Of a DNA stretch of 64,000 nt, positions 26,517 to 36,439 are shown in pieces. Under the pieces are notes generated by a model, which saw only the letters and a list, made by a program, of their open reading frames with translations, was not told the DNA's origin and did no database searches. Made by a program: the position numbers and the translations under genes. Source of the stretch: JANYCO01 sp964437245 (GTDB taxonomy: Bacteria > Bacteroidota > Bacteroidia > Cytophagales > Cytophagaceae); contig CAYTGJ010000004.1 in the NCBI GenBank assembly GCA_964437245.1, positions 1 through 64,000 of the forward strand, given 5' to 3'. Numbering within the stretch: position 1 is the first letter of the stretch; the number at the start of each line of letters is the position of its first letter.

Positions 26517-27548
26517 TTATTTCTTCAGCGCTTCCCGTACTTTCGGTGCGATCTTCGTCCCGAAAATCTCGATCGACTTCATGAGTGACGCATGAGAAGG
26601 ACCGCCTACGTCCATGTGTGCAGAGAAACGGGTGAGCCCGAACAGTTCGTGCATTTCCAGGATTTTATCAATTGCCTCATTCGCATCGCCAATGATCAGG
26701 TGGCCGTTCTGGCTCCGTCCATAGTCAAACTGACTGCGGGTATAGGTCTGCCAGCCACGGCTACGGCCGATGCGGTTCATCTGATCGGAATAGACCGGGT
26801 AGTATTCGTCGGCAATCTGCTTACTGTCTTCTCCAAAAAAACAATGCATGTGTACCCCTACCTCAAATTTATTCATGTCGTGACCGAACTGCTGGTAGAT
26901 TTCCTCGTAATAGTTGAACAAAGGTTGAAACTGTGCCGGATTTCCTCCGATGATGGCAAAGATCACCGGCAACCCGGCTTTGCCGGCCCGAACAACAGAC
27001 TCGGGGGTACCGCCCACTGCAACCCAGATCTTAAGAAGATTGTCCACCGCCCGGGGCAAGATCTCCTGATCGTCAAGAGCTGCCCGGTATTTTCCTTTCC
27101 AGGTGATGCGGTCCTGCTGGTTTATCTTTACCAGAAGATCCAGCTTTTCTTCAAACAATTCATTATAGTCTTTCAGATCATAGCCATATACGGGAAAGGA
27201 TTCTATGAAACTCCCTCTTCCGGCAGTGATCTCCGCACGGCCGCTGCTTAGCTGATCAATGGTCGCAAAACTCTGATATATTCGCACCGGATCGGAAGAA
27301 CTAAGTACGGTAACAGCGCTGCCCAGTCTGATCCGTTTGGTCACGGTAGCGGCGGCGGCCAGCACAATTTCAGGAACGGAAACTGCATAGTCGGGCCGGT
27401 GGTGTTCGCCAATCCCGAAGAAGTCGAGGCCCACCTCATCCATCAGTTTTATTTCTTCGATCAGCTCCCTCAGGCGCTCCCCGGCAGAAAGAGGTTTTCC
27501 ATTCTGATCATAATGATTGTCGCCAAACATGCCTATTCCCAGTTCCAT
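26517..27548 (-). CDS. LLM-class flavin-dependent oxidoreductase
   Basis: A 343-residue (alpha/beta)8 protein of the bacterial luciferase-like family. The N-terminus ELGIGMFGDN and GLDFFGIGEHH carry the usual flavin-site residues; GSAVTVLSSSDPVRIYQSFATID and GGTPESVVRAGKAGLPVIFAII follow. These enzymes use reduced flavin and O2 or simply reduce substrates. Specific substrate cannot be told. Not in an operon with its neighbours. Confidence 0.9.
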   Translation of the reverse strand: MELGIGMFGDNHYDQNGKPLSAGERLRELIEEIKLMDEVGLDFFGIGEHHRPDYAVSVPEIVLAAAATVTKRIRLGSAVTVLSSSDPVRIYQSFATIDQLSSGRAEITAGRGSFIESFPVYGYDLKDYNELFEEKLDLLVKINQQDRITWKGKYRAALDDQEILPRAVDNLLKIWVAVGGTPESVVRAGKAGLPVIFAIIGGNPAQFQPLFNYYEEIYQQFGHDMNKFEVGVHMHCFFGEDSKQIADEYYPVYSDQMNRIGRSRGWQTYTRSQFDYGRSQNGHLIIGDANEAIDKILEMHELFGLTRFSAHMDVGGPSHASLMKSIEIFGTKIAPKVREALKK

Positions 27549-27661
27549 ATAGAATATTGTTTTTTTGTAAAGATAAGAAAAGATCGATACAACCCATTGC
27601 CGGGTCTATGAGCAAGGTACCATGATATGATCCGAAATCATTTTCTCCTGTATAAGAAAGA

Positions 27662-28282
27662 TCACTGCGATTTCCCTGTTTTATTAATTTTAATATAATC
27701 GATCCAGATATACCCCTGTTCGCCAGTCAGAGGGCCTGTCCGGAGTTTTTGCACCGGATCAAATTCATACGAAAAGACTTTTGACTCTTCAAGATAGAAG
27801 TGTGTCAGTGCTCCCATTTTGCGGATCTCCAGTTTTACAAACTCACCTTCCGGTTTTTTAAACTTACCTTTCCGGACAAACGATTCATGCATCAGGGAAG
27901 ATTCTCCTTTTTTATTAATTTTAAAATCTATGAACGTTCCTTTTTCCCCTACCGGTCCAAGAGTCAGTCCGTAGAAAACCGAATCATGAGGGGTTTCTGC
28001 TCCTATGAGTACTTCCACCGAATAATTGTCCCCGCCCTGCACATCAAAATAAGGAGCATTGAAACGGGTTTTGCCGTCGAGCGACTTGAAATAGTAATAG
28101 CCTCCCTTCTGTTCGGCAAACTGATACCCGTCGTTTCCTACCCAGAAAACAGTATCGTCTTTTTTATCAAACGGATTATAGTAGACCAGGTCGGTGATCT
28201 CCGCCTCGTTTTCCTCTGTGGTACAGGCCTGAAAAAGGACGAATCCCAGGCAGAAAAACAATACAGCTTTAAAGGTATTCAT
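27662..28282 (-). CDS. Lipoprotein of unknown function
   Basis: A 206-residue protein. The ATG at 28282 (MNTFKAVLFFCLGFVLFQAC) gives a proper lipoprotein signal with lipidated Cys20; an ATG at 28339 would add a 19-residue prefix and break it. The mature part is beta-rich (FGLTLGPVGEKGTFIDF) and looks like a concanavalin-type sandwich. No family named. Confidence 0.75.
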   Translation of the reverse strand: MNTFKAVLFFCLGFVLFQACTTEENEAEITDLVYYNPFDKKDDTVFWVGNDGYQFAEQKGGYYYFKSLDGKTRFNAPYFDVQGGDNYSVEVLIGAETPHDSVFYGLTLGPVGEKGTFIDFKINKKGESSLMHESFVRKGKFKKPEGEFVKLEIRKMGALTHFYLEESKVFSYEFDPVQKLRTGPLTGEQGYIWIDYIKINKTGKSQ

Positions 28283-28438
28283 GTTCGGTAGTAAGTATTG
28301 ATAACAGGGTAAAGATACAGCGCGAATGCCGGACTTCATGATTTCCGGTGGTTTCTTTTAAAAAATTAAGGCTGTAAGGAAATTGGTAATCCGGTCTAAG
28401 GGAATTTCAATTATAGCTGGATACGGTATATCACCGCC

Positions 28439-28936
28439 CTATTTTTTCCGGAACGATCTGACAATAAAAATACCGGTAGGAATTATAAAGACAGCCAATA
28501 CCACCGGGAAAAACCAGGAACCAAGGCCTTCAGACTTTCCCGTAGCATTTTGAATAGTCTTATAGACCAGAAAGGTCAACACCATCAGCATAACGGCTTT
28601 CAGATACCTCATCAGTCGGATCGCATTTTCATACTGCCGGGTGGCATTTTCCGGGGTGATCTGCACCAGGTAATTGAACATGTGCGGAAATTTTTTCAGA
28701 AAGGTTAATCCTACATATAGAATCGTTCCCAAAATGGGCAAAAGGAAAAGCGTGTTCTTAGGTCCATAATTATCTGCCTCTCCGGCACTGTTGTAATGAA
28801 TCGGAATAGTCTCCGGCAAACCGGAATAGTTGAACAAAATCAAGAGCCAAAGAAGGATCAGGGCTATCCAGCCTATGACTTCCAGTAGTCCGTCAAAAAA
28901 AGAGCGATTGGTCTGGCTTTTATGGTTTGGTCTCAT
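28439..28936 (-). CDS. DUF1648-domain membrane protein
   Basis: A 165-residue membrane protein. The block LPETIPIHYNSAGEADNYG is the DUF1648 signature. Hydrophobic segments at about 20-40, 60-78, 115-130 and 142-160 give four helices. DUF1648 proteins include relatives of SdpI immunity proteins. Function here unknown. Confidence 0.82.
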   Translation of the reverse strand: MRPNHKSQTNRSFFDGLLEVIGWIALILLWLLILFNYSGLPETIPIHYNSAGEADNYGPKNTLFLLPILGTILYVGLTFLKKFPHMFNYLVQITPENATRQYENAIRLMRYLKAVMLMVLTFLVYKTIQNATGKSEGLGSWFFPVVLAVFIIPTGIFIVRSFRKK

Positions 28937-29039
28937 ATTGTCATGGTATGAACACGTTTGATATTCTGCAAGGAAACCAGGTCCTTATTATTTACGGAAT
29001 CTTCCTCCTCTCCTAAAAAATTGCTTTCCGGTTTTCAAG

Positions 29040-29387
29040 CTACCCGATCCTCAATCCGTTCTGCACCGGTTTTTCTGTCGTAAGCAAGGTCACCCCCTGA
29101 TCATCGCCTACACAACCCAGCACCAGACATTCGCTCTGGATCGTTGCGATCTGCTTGGGAGGAAAATTCAGCACTGCAATTACCTGTTTTCCGGGAAGCT
29201 CATCCACCGTGTAGCGTTGCGTGATCTGAGCAGACGTTTTACGCATGCCCAAAGGGCCAAAATCAATGTGCAATTTATACGCCGGCTTTTTTGCCTCTTT
29301 AAATACTTCCGCCTGAAGGATCGTTCCCACTCTCATTTCTATTTTAGAAAAATCGCCCCAGTCAATTGTTTCTGTTGATGCTTCCAT
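29040..29387 (-). CDS. csaA: tRNA-binding-domain protein CsaA
   Basis: A 115-residue protein from the ATG at 29387. It is an EMAP-II-like tRNA-binding OB fold: DFSKIEMRVGTILQAEVF, PAYKLHIDFGPLGMRKTSAQIT and QVIAVLNFPPKQIA. CsaA binds tRNA and has been linked to protein export as a chaperone. A TTG at 29432 would add a prefix and was rejected. It stands 51 bases downstream of the MscS gene end on the same strand. Confidence 0.88.
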   Translation of the reverse strand: MEASTETIDWGDFSKIEMRVGTILQAEVFKEAKKPAYKLHIDFGPLGMRKTSAQITQRYTVDELPGKQVIAVLNFPPKQIATIQSECLVLGCVGDDQGVTLLTTEKPVQNGLRIG

Positions 29388-29438
29388 GAATAATTTTACT
29401 TCGTATTTTTCTCTTGTCTGTTGCGAAACCAACGTTTA

Positions 29439-31232
29439 TTACTTTGTCTCCCCGGATTCCTTTACCGTTATCTGTTTCGGAATGGAAATATCGATCCCGG
29501 CTTCGTCAAATACCGACAAAATATTCTGGCAGAGATCCGAATGGATATGGTACATACGTTCAGGCTTTTTGGTATGCACATTGAGCTGGTAGGAAACATT
29601 TTGTTCATTGAGCATGGTCTGAAAAATATAAGGCGGGTTATTAAAATCCAGGTCTTTCGTAGCATGAGCAGCTTTGAGCAGCAGCTCATGGACGGTCTTC
29701 CAGTTTTCCTCGTAGCGGATGGATACCTCTGCAGTAAGCACCAGTCCCAGCTGCTGACTCGAAGAACTGTAGTTAATGGTATGGTGTGCCAGGATAGCAG
29801 AATTCGGAATGGTCACGTCTTCGTTATTAATGGTCCGGAGCCGGGTGACCAACGCCGTCTTTTCTACCACATACCCGGTGATACCGTTCACTTTTATCCA
29901 GTCTCCCGTTTTAAACGGCCGCATATAGGTGATGACAAGCCCCGCCACCGTATTGGCAATGGCAGAAGAAGACCCGATGGAGAAAAGAATCCCCAGAAAA
30001 ACAGATACTCCCTTGAATGCGGTAGAGTCCGACCCTGGCAGATATGGGAATATGACTACCAGACAGAACGCGTATAATAAAAATCGAATAATATTGTAGG
30101 TGGGCTGGGCCCACTCCGGATGAAAACTCTTGATCTGCAAGACGCCTCTTTCTATTTCCATCGAGAAAAAATGAAGCAACTTTACAATTCCTCTTACGAT
30201 CAGCACGATCACAATGATCCGGAAAAGACTGGGCAGATAATAGAAAAGCGATAAGGCGATCTCTTTTAAAAGGTCTACAACCCAGCTCAGAAGCATATGG
30301 GTCCAGTTTCTCGTTTCCGGAAAAAAGCTGAAGATCAGGCTGAGGGAAAGATAGATCAGCACGATCGTGGCGAGGCTTTTTATGAACATCAATACTTTCT
30401 TTACTATTTGCAGAAAATGGCGGGGAGCAAATAATTCGTGATTCTTTATTTTGATCGCTTTAAAGAAATCTCCTTTCCGGGTTGAAACCCAGTGCTGAAG
30501 CTTGCGGATCGAAATATTCTGAAGCCATAGAACGATAACCAGCACCAGGATCACGATCAACGAATAGCCTATATGTGTAAGAAGGCTTATCAAACTATGA
30601 CTTTCCCGATTGTCCAGTATTTTGGTACGGATGTTCTGCTGGTATTCTGCGGCCAGCTCATTCAGATCCTTGCCCGCCCATAACGCATCCGCCACGCTCA
30701 GGCTTGTGACGATCGTATTGTTATACTGAATATTTAATAGGTTTTGCTGAGGAGTGACCACCACAAGATCGGGGTCAAAGGAAGCCTGCTCGTACAGATC
30801 ATAAATTTTCTGAGAGGCATTTTCTGCCCGGTGAACCGCCGTAAAAGGTCCGAGAGAAGTATAAATGCAAAAAACGGTATCAATATACAACAGGACCGGT
30901 ACGGCACGGGTATGAGGCCGCAGCGCCTCAATCGCCTTCAGCTGCTCAAGGAGCGAAGCGGAATCCTGTTGTATTTCTGCCTGCTGGGAAGAAAGAAGTT
31001 CCCGGTGAGAAAGCTCCGCTTTTTCCAGTTCTTCCTCCAAAATCCGGATCTTTATGGAATCGCGTATCCGCCGGTTTTCATTCAGACGAAACGTTTTCTG
31101 GATTTCTGCCGGAGACAAATCGGTCTCACCCGTCGTTTGTGCATACAGAAACGACGGAAAAAGCAGTACAAGAAACAACAAAAACCTGAAAGGCCTTTTA
31201 ACGGTCCATGAAAAGGGAGACATACTAAACAT
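29439..31232 (-). CDS. MscS-family mechanosensitive channel
   Basis: A 597-residue protein (ATG 31232; ATG 31223 also possible). A signal peptide (SFLYAQ) precedes an extracytoplasmic N-terminal domain of about 200 residues with coiled-coil character. Five or so membrane helices follow (about 235-420). The pore and beta-domain signature follows: SSSAIANTVAGLVITYMRPFKTGDWIKVNGITGYVV and NEDVTIPNS. MscS channels open under membrane tension to release osmolytes. The extended N-terminus suggests a large MscK/MSL-like member. Confidence 0.92.
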   Translation of the reverse strand: MFSMSPFSWTVKRPFRFLLFLVLLFPSFLYAQTTGETDLSPAEIQKTFRLNENRRIRDSIKIRILEEELEKAELSHRELLSSQQAEIQQDSASLLEQLKAIEALRPHTRAVPVLLYIDTVFCIYTSLGPFTAVHRAENASQKIYDLYEQASFDPDLVVVTPQQNLLNIQYNNTIVTSLSVADALWAGKDLNELAAEYQQNIRTKILDNRESHSLISLLTHIGYSLIVILVLVIVLWLQNISIRKLQHWVSTRKGDFFKAIKIKNHELFAPRHFLQIVKKVLMFIKSLATIVLIYLSLSLIFSFFPETRNWTHMLLSWVVDLLKEIALSLFYYLPSLFRIIVIVLIVRGIVKLLHFFSMEIERGVLQIKSFHPEWAQPTYNIIRFLLYAFCLVVIFPYLPGSDSTAFKGVSVFLGILFSIGSSSAIANTVAGLVITYMRPFKTGDWIKVNGITGYVVEKTALVTRLRTINNEDVTIPNSAILAHHTINYSSSSQQLGLVLTAEVSIRYEENWKTVHELLLKAAHATKDLDFNNPPYIFQTMLNEQNVSYQLNVHTKKPERMYHIHSDLCQNILSVFDEAGIDISIPKQITVKESGETK

Positions 31233-31694
31233 ATCACTAGTGGTTTTTCTGAACACTGCCTTGTTTTCGCATAAAAAATGTACAGAAATATTTATTATGT
31301 TATTAAAATAAATTAAACAATTACCGGATTATCATTCTGTCCTTTGCTTACTGGGAGAGACTGAAACGATCACTTATATGAACGATTCTCTCTTCGTAAA
31401 AAAAGGACCTTCCCGGGAAAACTCTTTCTATGGTAATATATTTACTTTTTAAGTACAATACAATACAGGATTGTCCGGAGGTACGATTTTCAAACTCCTG
31501 CCTCTATCTTGAATCAGGCATACAGGAATTGTATTAAAATTAATCCAGGATAGCCTATTTTACCTTCCTTTCCAGGATTTATGATCTTATCTTGCATCCT
31601 GAAGCTGGTATTCAGGATCTGTTTCTTAGACAGGTACTGACCGGACATTACATTTACTTAAAACAGGGATCTTTACCCGATCTTTTTTAATTTT
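31233..31694. other. Divergent intergenic region, about 460 bases
   Basis: AT-rich spacer between the MscS gene and the 513-residue unknown gene. No gene or strong hairpin is seen. It must hold both promoters. Confidence 0.5.
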
Positions 31695-33236
31695 ATGAGA
31701 AGAAGTGATTATATACTGACTCTGGCGGCGGGGTTTCTGACCGCACCCGAGCCTAAACTGGACGATCTGTACCGTCATTTTGCCCAACGCTTTGAGCTGG
31801 CCAACCTGGCCAAGCCTGGCTTTGTATCGTTGGGAGGAGAAAGCGCCGGACAGCGCCGGAATTTTACCGACTGGATAACGTCTCTCCGGAATGAACAGGT
31901 CCTTGCAGTGCATTTTCTTGAGTACCCACACAACCATGAGGAACTGCCGGCACATATTGCGGCTGCCTTTTCAGGAGTACAGGAGCTGGTAATGCAGGTG
32001 GAAACAGCGAAAGGTCCTGAAACTTTTTTTCTGGCTACCTTCAGAAGCCCTTCCTATGAACTCAATACTGCACAACTGATCGCTCTGATCAATCAGCAAA
32101 AAAATCCAACTTCCCTTTGGAACCGTATTCATGAACTCCTCCAGGAATCCAATTCGCTCAACAACCGGTCTGCGATCGCAAGAGAAAACATACAGGAATA
32201 TCTTCTCTCCCGGGAAGGAGCAGAAGTATTGGAGTACATGCTTGATAAACTGACAAGTGAAGTGCAGGTGGAATGTCTGGTAGAAGAGGTAGAATTCAAT
32301 ATTCAGGGATTTGAAACACTGTTTTATAAATCTGAGTTTTCGTTCGGAGATTCCGGCCGGGAATATGTATACCTCTATCCTGTTGAGGAGGTTAGCAGTA
32401 CTCAGCTTCTGGAACTGGCCAACGCTCAGCCTTTTTACAACGAGCTCTGGGATGCCGTGAGTAAAAAAACAACTGAATACGGCTATACTGATCTGCCTGT
32501 TTTCAAAACAGAGGAATGGGAAGAAAAGCTTCCCTCACTCACACCAGAACAACTGCAATCAATTGCCGGCATCGTCTGTCGGGTCATTTGTGAATTTTGT
32601 GAAGAAAAATCTCTTAAACCCATAATCCCCAAAGAACTGAAAGAATTCTTCGGGCCCGACGAGCTGGAAAACAAAAGAATACAAGCCCGGTCCAGGATCA
32701 GCGATGTACAATGGTACCTCCAGTCGATCCGGGAACCCTGGGAAATGTATATTTTCCAAGCGATCCCTTCCCTGCCAACAAAAGGAAAGACATTTTCCCT
32801 CGAAGAAAGTTCCCGTCAACTGTCGGACGCTCTTTCCGAAATTACAGCCTTCGCACAAACGATCAACTCTCCTTTTGCAGAAGCGTTTTCCCTGAGCCAT
32901 TACTTCCTGACCGGCCCGATTCCTGAAGGAAGTTTTGATGAGGAGCATCTGACCTTGATCCTGCAGGCTCTTGAAGAAAAAGGATTTTCCGAAAGGGCCC
33001 GGGAAAATTTTAAAAATAGTTTCTATTTCTCAGAAGAACTGTTGATGCTCGGCTGGAGTGTAAAGGCTCTTTACGGATTTTTTGCTCATAAGCTTGCAAA
33101 TGTATTTGGAGGAATGGGTTCGTGGAACGATTCTTATATGGAAAGCGAAGCCGACCAGGAGAAGTTTTACAACGTTTCGGAAACTACCTTTAAGTTCCTG
33201 AACATTCATTTTGCAACGTTACTTTCACAAAAGTAA
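31695..33236 (+). CDS. Large soluble acidic protein, unknown function
   Basis: A 513-residue protein starting MRRSDYILTLAAGF. It is Glu/Leu rich, lacks a signal peptide and membrane helices, and has a two-part build: a mixed N-terminal part (to about 190) and a mostly helical rest. No domain is recognised. Its size and acidity resemble the unknown operon genes at 11-16 kb, but no clear sequence repeat links them. It is a one-gene transcript and the next gene is convergent. Confidence 0.75.
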   Translation: MRRSDYILTLAAGFLTAPEPKLDDLYRHFAQRFELANLAKPGFVSLGGESAGQRRNFTDWITSLRNEQVLAVHFLEYPHNHEELPAHIAAAFSGVQELVMQVETAKGPETFFLATFRSPSYELNTAQLIALINQQKNPTSLWNRIHELLQESNSLNNRSAIARENIQEYLLSREGAEVLEYMLDKLTSEVQVECLVEEVEFNIQGFETLFYKSEFSFGDSGREYVYLYPVEEVSSTQLLELANAQPFYNELWDAVSKKTTEYGYTDLPVFKTEEWEEKLPSLTPEQLQSIAGIVCRVICEFCEEKSLKPIIPKELKEFFGPDELENKRIQARSRISDVQWYLQSIREPWEMYIFQAIPSLPTKGKTFSLEESSRQLSDALSEITAFAQTINSPFAEAFSLSHYFLTGPIPEGSFDEEHLTLILQALEEKGFSERARENFKNSFYFSEELLMLGWSVKALYGFFAHKLANVFGGMGSWNDSYMESEADQEKFYNVSETTFKFLNIHFATLLSQK

Positions 33237-33307
33237 CAGCAAACACAGGCTTTTCTGGTACTATAATCCTGAGCAGGAAGGAAAATATCTCCCGGAGAAA
33301 TTAGAGA

Positions 33308-34222
33308 TTACATAATGTATTCTCCGTTGACAGTTTGAACAGGTGTAGGAATATTTTCTTCCTGCAGCATTTCCAGGAGGTTTATTTCGATGGTGCGGGT
33401 AATCTGGTCCAAGGCTATTCCCGTGGGTGTATTGTCAAAAGGATTCAGCAAAGACTGGCCCAATGCCTGTATGGTAAAAAAAACATACCCCAGCAACGTT
33501 CCGAAAAGAATCGCCCAGATGCCGATGGAATTGCCAATAGTCATGGTGACACTGTATACAAAAATCCATATGAATCCTTTGGCATAAGAATTATAAGTAG
33601 TGGGGAAAATAGTGTTTTTGATTCTTTCAGATTTTCCCATGTCGTCGCAAAAGGCGGTGATCATCTTATTGAACTCTATAAGTTTAAATCCGTCAATATT
33701 TCCTTGCTGGTACAGCAGCTCCAGGTCCCTGGATTGAATGGTCAGAATTGCATTGTGTTTATTGCTCTGTCCGGAGATTTCCTTCACCTCTTCTGGCGGC
33801 AAAAAACCTTCGTATTCTTTACTTCCCGAATTTCGCAGAAATGATTTTAACGCATATAAAAACCCGATGTGGCGTTTGATCATCTTTTTTCTTTTTTCAT
33901 CCAGCTCGGCAGGTGAATCCTTGACACCCAGTTGTGTGTAGCAAATGATCTGCCGGGTCCAGGTTCTTGAGTTGTTGACAAGAGAACCCCATACTTTCCT
34001 GGATTCCCACCACCGGTCGTATGCATGAGTGTTGTTAAATCCAATGAAAAAAGCAAGCGCTGTACCCAAAACCGTGGGAACAAAAACAGGGAAAACGAAA
34101 TGGTTTTTTAACCAGCTATCATTGATAAAATATGCGATGATACAGGTGAGAACAGAAAAAAGGAGATTCCTCCAGGTACCGGTGATAATTCTGTTGATCC
34201 GTACATTGGGTGTTACGATCAT
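33308..34222 (-). CDS. Bestrophin-family (RFP-TM/YneE) anion channel protein
   Basis: A 304-residue membrane protein. The N-terminal block FPVFVPTVLGTALAFFIGFNNTHAYDRWWESRK is diagnostic for bacterial bestrophin homologues. Later AYHIGFL-like and PFDNTPTGIALDQITRTIE blocks agree. These form pentameric anion or metal-ion selective channels. It is isolated, with a low-complexity region before it. Confidence 0.88.
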   Translation of the reverse strand: MIVTPNVRINRIITGTWRNLLFSVLTCIIAYFINDSWLKNHFVFPVFVPTVLGTALAFFIGFNNTHAYDRWWESRKVWGSLVNNSRTWTRQIICYTQLGVKDSPAELDEKRKKMIKRHIGFLYALKSFLRNSGSKEYEGFLPPEEVKEISGQSNKHNAILTIQSRDLELLYQQGNIDGFKLIEFNKMITAFCDDMGKSERIKNTIFPTTYNSYAKGFIWIFVYSVTMTIGNSIGIWAILFGTLLGYVFFTIQALGQSLLNPFDNTPTGIALDQITRTIEINLLEMLQEENIPTPVQTVNGEYIM

Positions 34223-34464
34223 AAATTTATAGCGTTATAAACAGTAAAAATTCGGTAGACAATAGTCTTTTATGGCTCCATTCCCGGATTTAGCTTGTCT
34301 ATTGACAACGGTTTGTGTCCCCACAAACCGAAGCTTCCTATGTGATTGTTGTGATTAGCCATCGTTGGTGTCTTCACAAACGACTTCATTTAACTGAATT
34401 ATTAAAACAACCAGATCCGGCAATAGAGTCTCTTTTATATAGTAATATAAAACATTCAGGAGAA

Positions 34465-35133
34465 TCATTTCTTTTTCCAAAAGAAAAAATTTTTCTCTGA
34501 CGGTTTCTTTTCGAGGGAAAGGAAACCGTCTATTTGTCCGTCGATCACTACCACAAGAGCATTCAGAAGATATTGGTTTTTATCCTGCCGGTTTCTCCAG
34601 GTATGGTTATGAAGGCCTAAAAAATGGTTTAGAAGGTTTTCATCCGCATGACGGGAGGTGATCAGCATAAAGGATCTTCTCGGAATAGAGACAAACAGTT
34701 CATTTGAATTCAGCAATTCATGCGCTTTCATCATATGGTTTATGCAAAGAATTTTTTCGCTGCTGAAACCCTGTCCGGAAGCAGAAAGGATCTTTCCCTC
34801 ATACTCAGGCGACCATTCAAAATCCTGTGGATAGCTTTCCAGATTACGATAAGCATCCTGCCATAAAGCATTAGCATCTTTTCCTTCGAGGTCGGCTGGC
34901 ATGACAAATGCCAGGTCAGAGGGCTCTCCATACCCCAGTGCGATGACAAGCTGAGGCTTTTCCGTGGAACCAAACAATGTTTGCCGCACGGCACCTGCCC
35001 GGATCCCAATCCAGTCTCCGGGCTTAAGAACAGGATAAAGTGTTTTCATTTGCCCGGCAAAATCCTTCTCTGCTCCTGTCTGGACTGCTTTTATTTTCTT
35101 CAAAAATTCCCCAAACCATTCCATTCTCAACAT
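34465..35133 (-). CDS. Soluble protein of unknown function
   Basis: A 222-residue protein from the ATG at 35133 (MLRMEWFGEFLKKIK); a GTG at 35193 is possible but adds a charged prefix. It has the blocks YPVLKPGDWIGIRAGAV, GYGEPSDLAFVMPADL and LFVSIPRRSFMLITSR. These give a DUF1444-like feel (bacterial proteins with a repeating beta motif), but I do not assign it. The C-terminus is a basic tail (FFFWKKK). Confidence 0.6.
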   Translation of the reverse strand: MLRMEWFGEFLKKIKAVQTGAEKDFAGQMKTLYPVLKPGDWIGIRAGAVRQTLFGSTEKPQLVIALGYGEPSDLAFVMPADLEGKDANALWQDAYRNLESYPQDFEWSPEYEGKILSASGQGFSSEKILCINHMMKAHELLNSNELFVSIPRRSFMLITSRHADENLLNHFLGLHNHTWRNRQDKNQYLLNALVVVIDGQIDGFLSLEKKPSEKNFFFWKKK

Positions 35134-35324
35134 ACTTGGTCTCCGAAAGCTAAGAATTTTCGCCGTATTGATTTCTTTTTCTTTTATAATCACAGATAGA
35201 AATTACATTCCTGCTCACAAAATCTTTTTTTACCGTTTTATTCTTAAAACAAATTCCGCCAATGTAACAGAATTGATCAGCATGGTTTCCTGGCAGGTGT
35301 TCAATCTCCGTGACCTCCGGGAGG

Positions 35325-36332
35325 CTATTCCGACCGGCCGGTAGAGTTGTTCTCATCTCCGGGTTGTTCTTTTTCTGCCTGCTCGGCATTTGTTTTTATA
35401 TGGACCAGTACACGTTCGTGGATCTTATGAATAATATAGTTGCTCCACAACTTCCAGTACAAGGCCGGCTTAATATTATGATAATACCAGGTGGTGCCTT
35501 CGAGGACTGTAGTTCCATCCGGTAAAACAGTCAGCCTGAACTGTCCTTCTTTGGAAACAAAATAATCGTGCAGGTGCGGCGCATCGATATCCCAGAAGCT
35601 CAGTTCTTTCATTGGTTGCGGTTGTTCATCTACCTTGAATCTCAACAGCGCTGGTTCTTCCCAAACGGTTATCGGCTCTACAAAACTTCCGGTCGTAAAA
35701 TTACAATGTCTTACAGCCCCTACTCCTGTTCCTTCGATGGTGGCATTGACCGGATAAGCGATCCCGGTTTTAAAAATAAGTTCGGTCGGTTCGGCCAGCG
35801 ACGGAAATGCTATGACATTCTTCCAAACCGTTTCCGGTGCCGCCTTGATCTCCACGGAAGTCACCACAGAAGTCAGAACGGGAGCCTGATCTTTTTCTAC
35901 GAAAGCTGTAGCAGGAATAATACCGATCAGAAACAGCAGAAAGGTAGTGGTCTGGTCTGGCTTCTTTCTGACCACCAGATACCCTATCAGGCTGCCAACC
36001 AGGCAAAGGCCCAGACCTATAGGAGCCGCCATGGCTATACAGATCAGCCCTTCGATGGCAAACACAATGAGAAAGATCGTAAAGATCACCAGCGTCAGCA
36101 TACCGATCCGGCACGCCTTTTTCAGGGAAATACCTTTTTTAATTCCATACAAGATGGACGAACCTCCTCCTATAAAAAGAGGAGTCAGCACAAACAGGGC
36201 CAGACCATACGTTCCGATGCCATAGATTCCCCAAAGAGTCAGAAGGCCGGCGATCAGGATTGTCAGGGTAATTGCCAGAACTGCTCGTTTTTTGTCATTT
36301 TCCGGTATTATTTTTTCCAGTTGCTTTTTCAT
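35325..36332 (-). CDS. Membrane protein with C-terminal SRPBCC (START-like) domain
   Basis: A 335-residue protein. The first 130 residues contain four or five hydrophobic segments. A region from about 150 on has the pattern of an SRPBCC lipid/ligand-binding fold: VTSVEIKAAPETVWKNVIAF, PATIEGTGVGAVRHCNFTTG and VLEGTTWYYHNIKP. A fold of this kind binds hydrophobic ligands. It ends in an acidic/polar tail. The role is unknown; similar fusions are common in Bacteroidota. Confidence 0.8.
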   Translation of the reverse strand: MKKQLEKIIPENDKKRAVLAITLTILIAGLLTLWGIYGIGTYGLALFVLTPLFIGGGSSILYGIKKGISLKKACRIGMLTLVIFTIFLIVFAIEGLICIAMAAPIGLGLCLVGSLIGYLVVRKKPDQTTTFLLFLIGIIPATAFVEKDQAPVLTSVVTSVEIKAAPETVWKNVIAFPSLAEPTELIFKTGIAYPVNATIEGTGVGAVRHCNFTTGSFVEPITVWEEPALLRFKVDEQPQPMKELSFWDIDAPHLHDYFVSKEGQFRLTVLPDGTTVLEGTTWYYHNIKPALYWKLWSNYIIHKIHERVLVHIKTNAEQAEKEQPGDENNSTGRSE

Positions 36333-36439
36333 AGAAGAAGGTTTTTTAGAGAAAAGGTATCAGGTTGTTTGATGCAGGATGATTGCCTTTCACGGCCCGG
36401 AGAAGAACACTCTGTTTAACAAATTAAATCGTTTTATTA

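Noticed and set aside
35568..36419. Long open frame on the plus strand (283 codons)
   Set aside because: It lies antisense to the SRPBCC membrane protein, has low-complexity basic composition and no domain.
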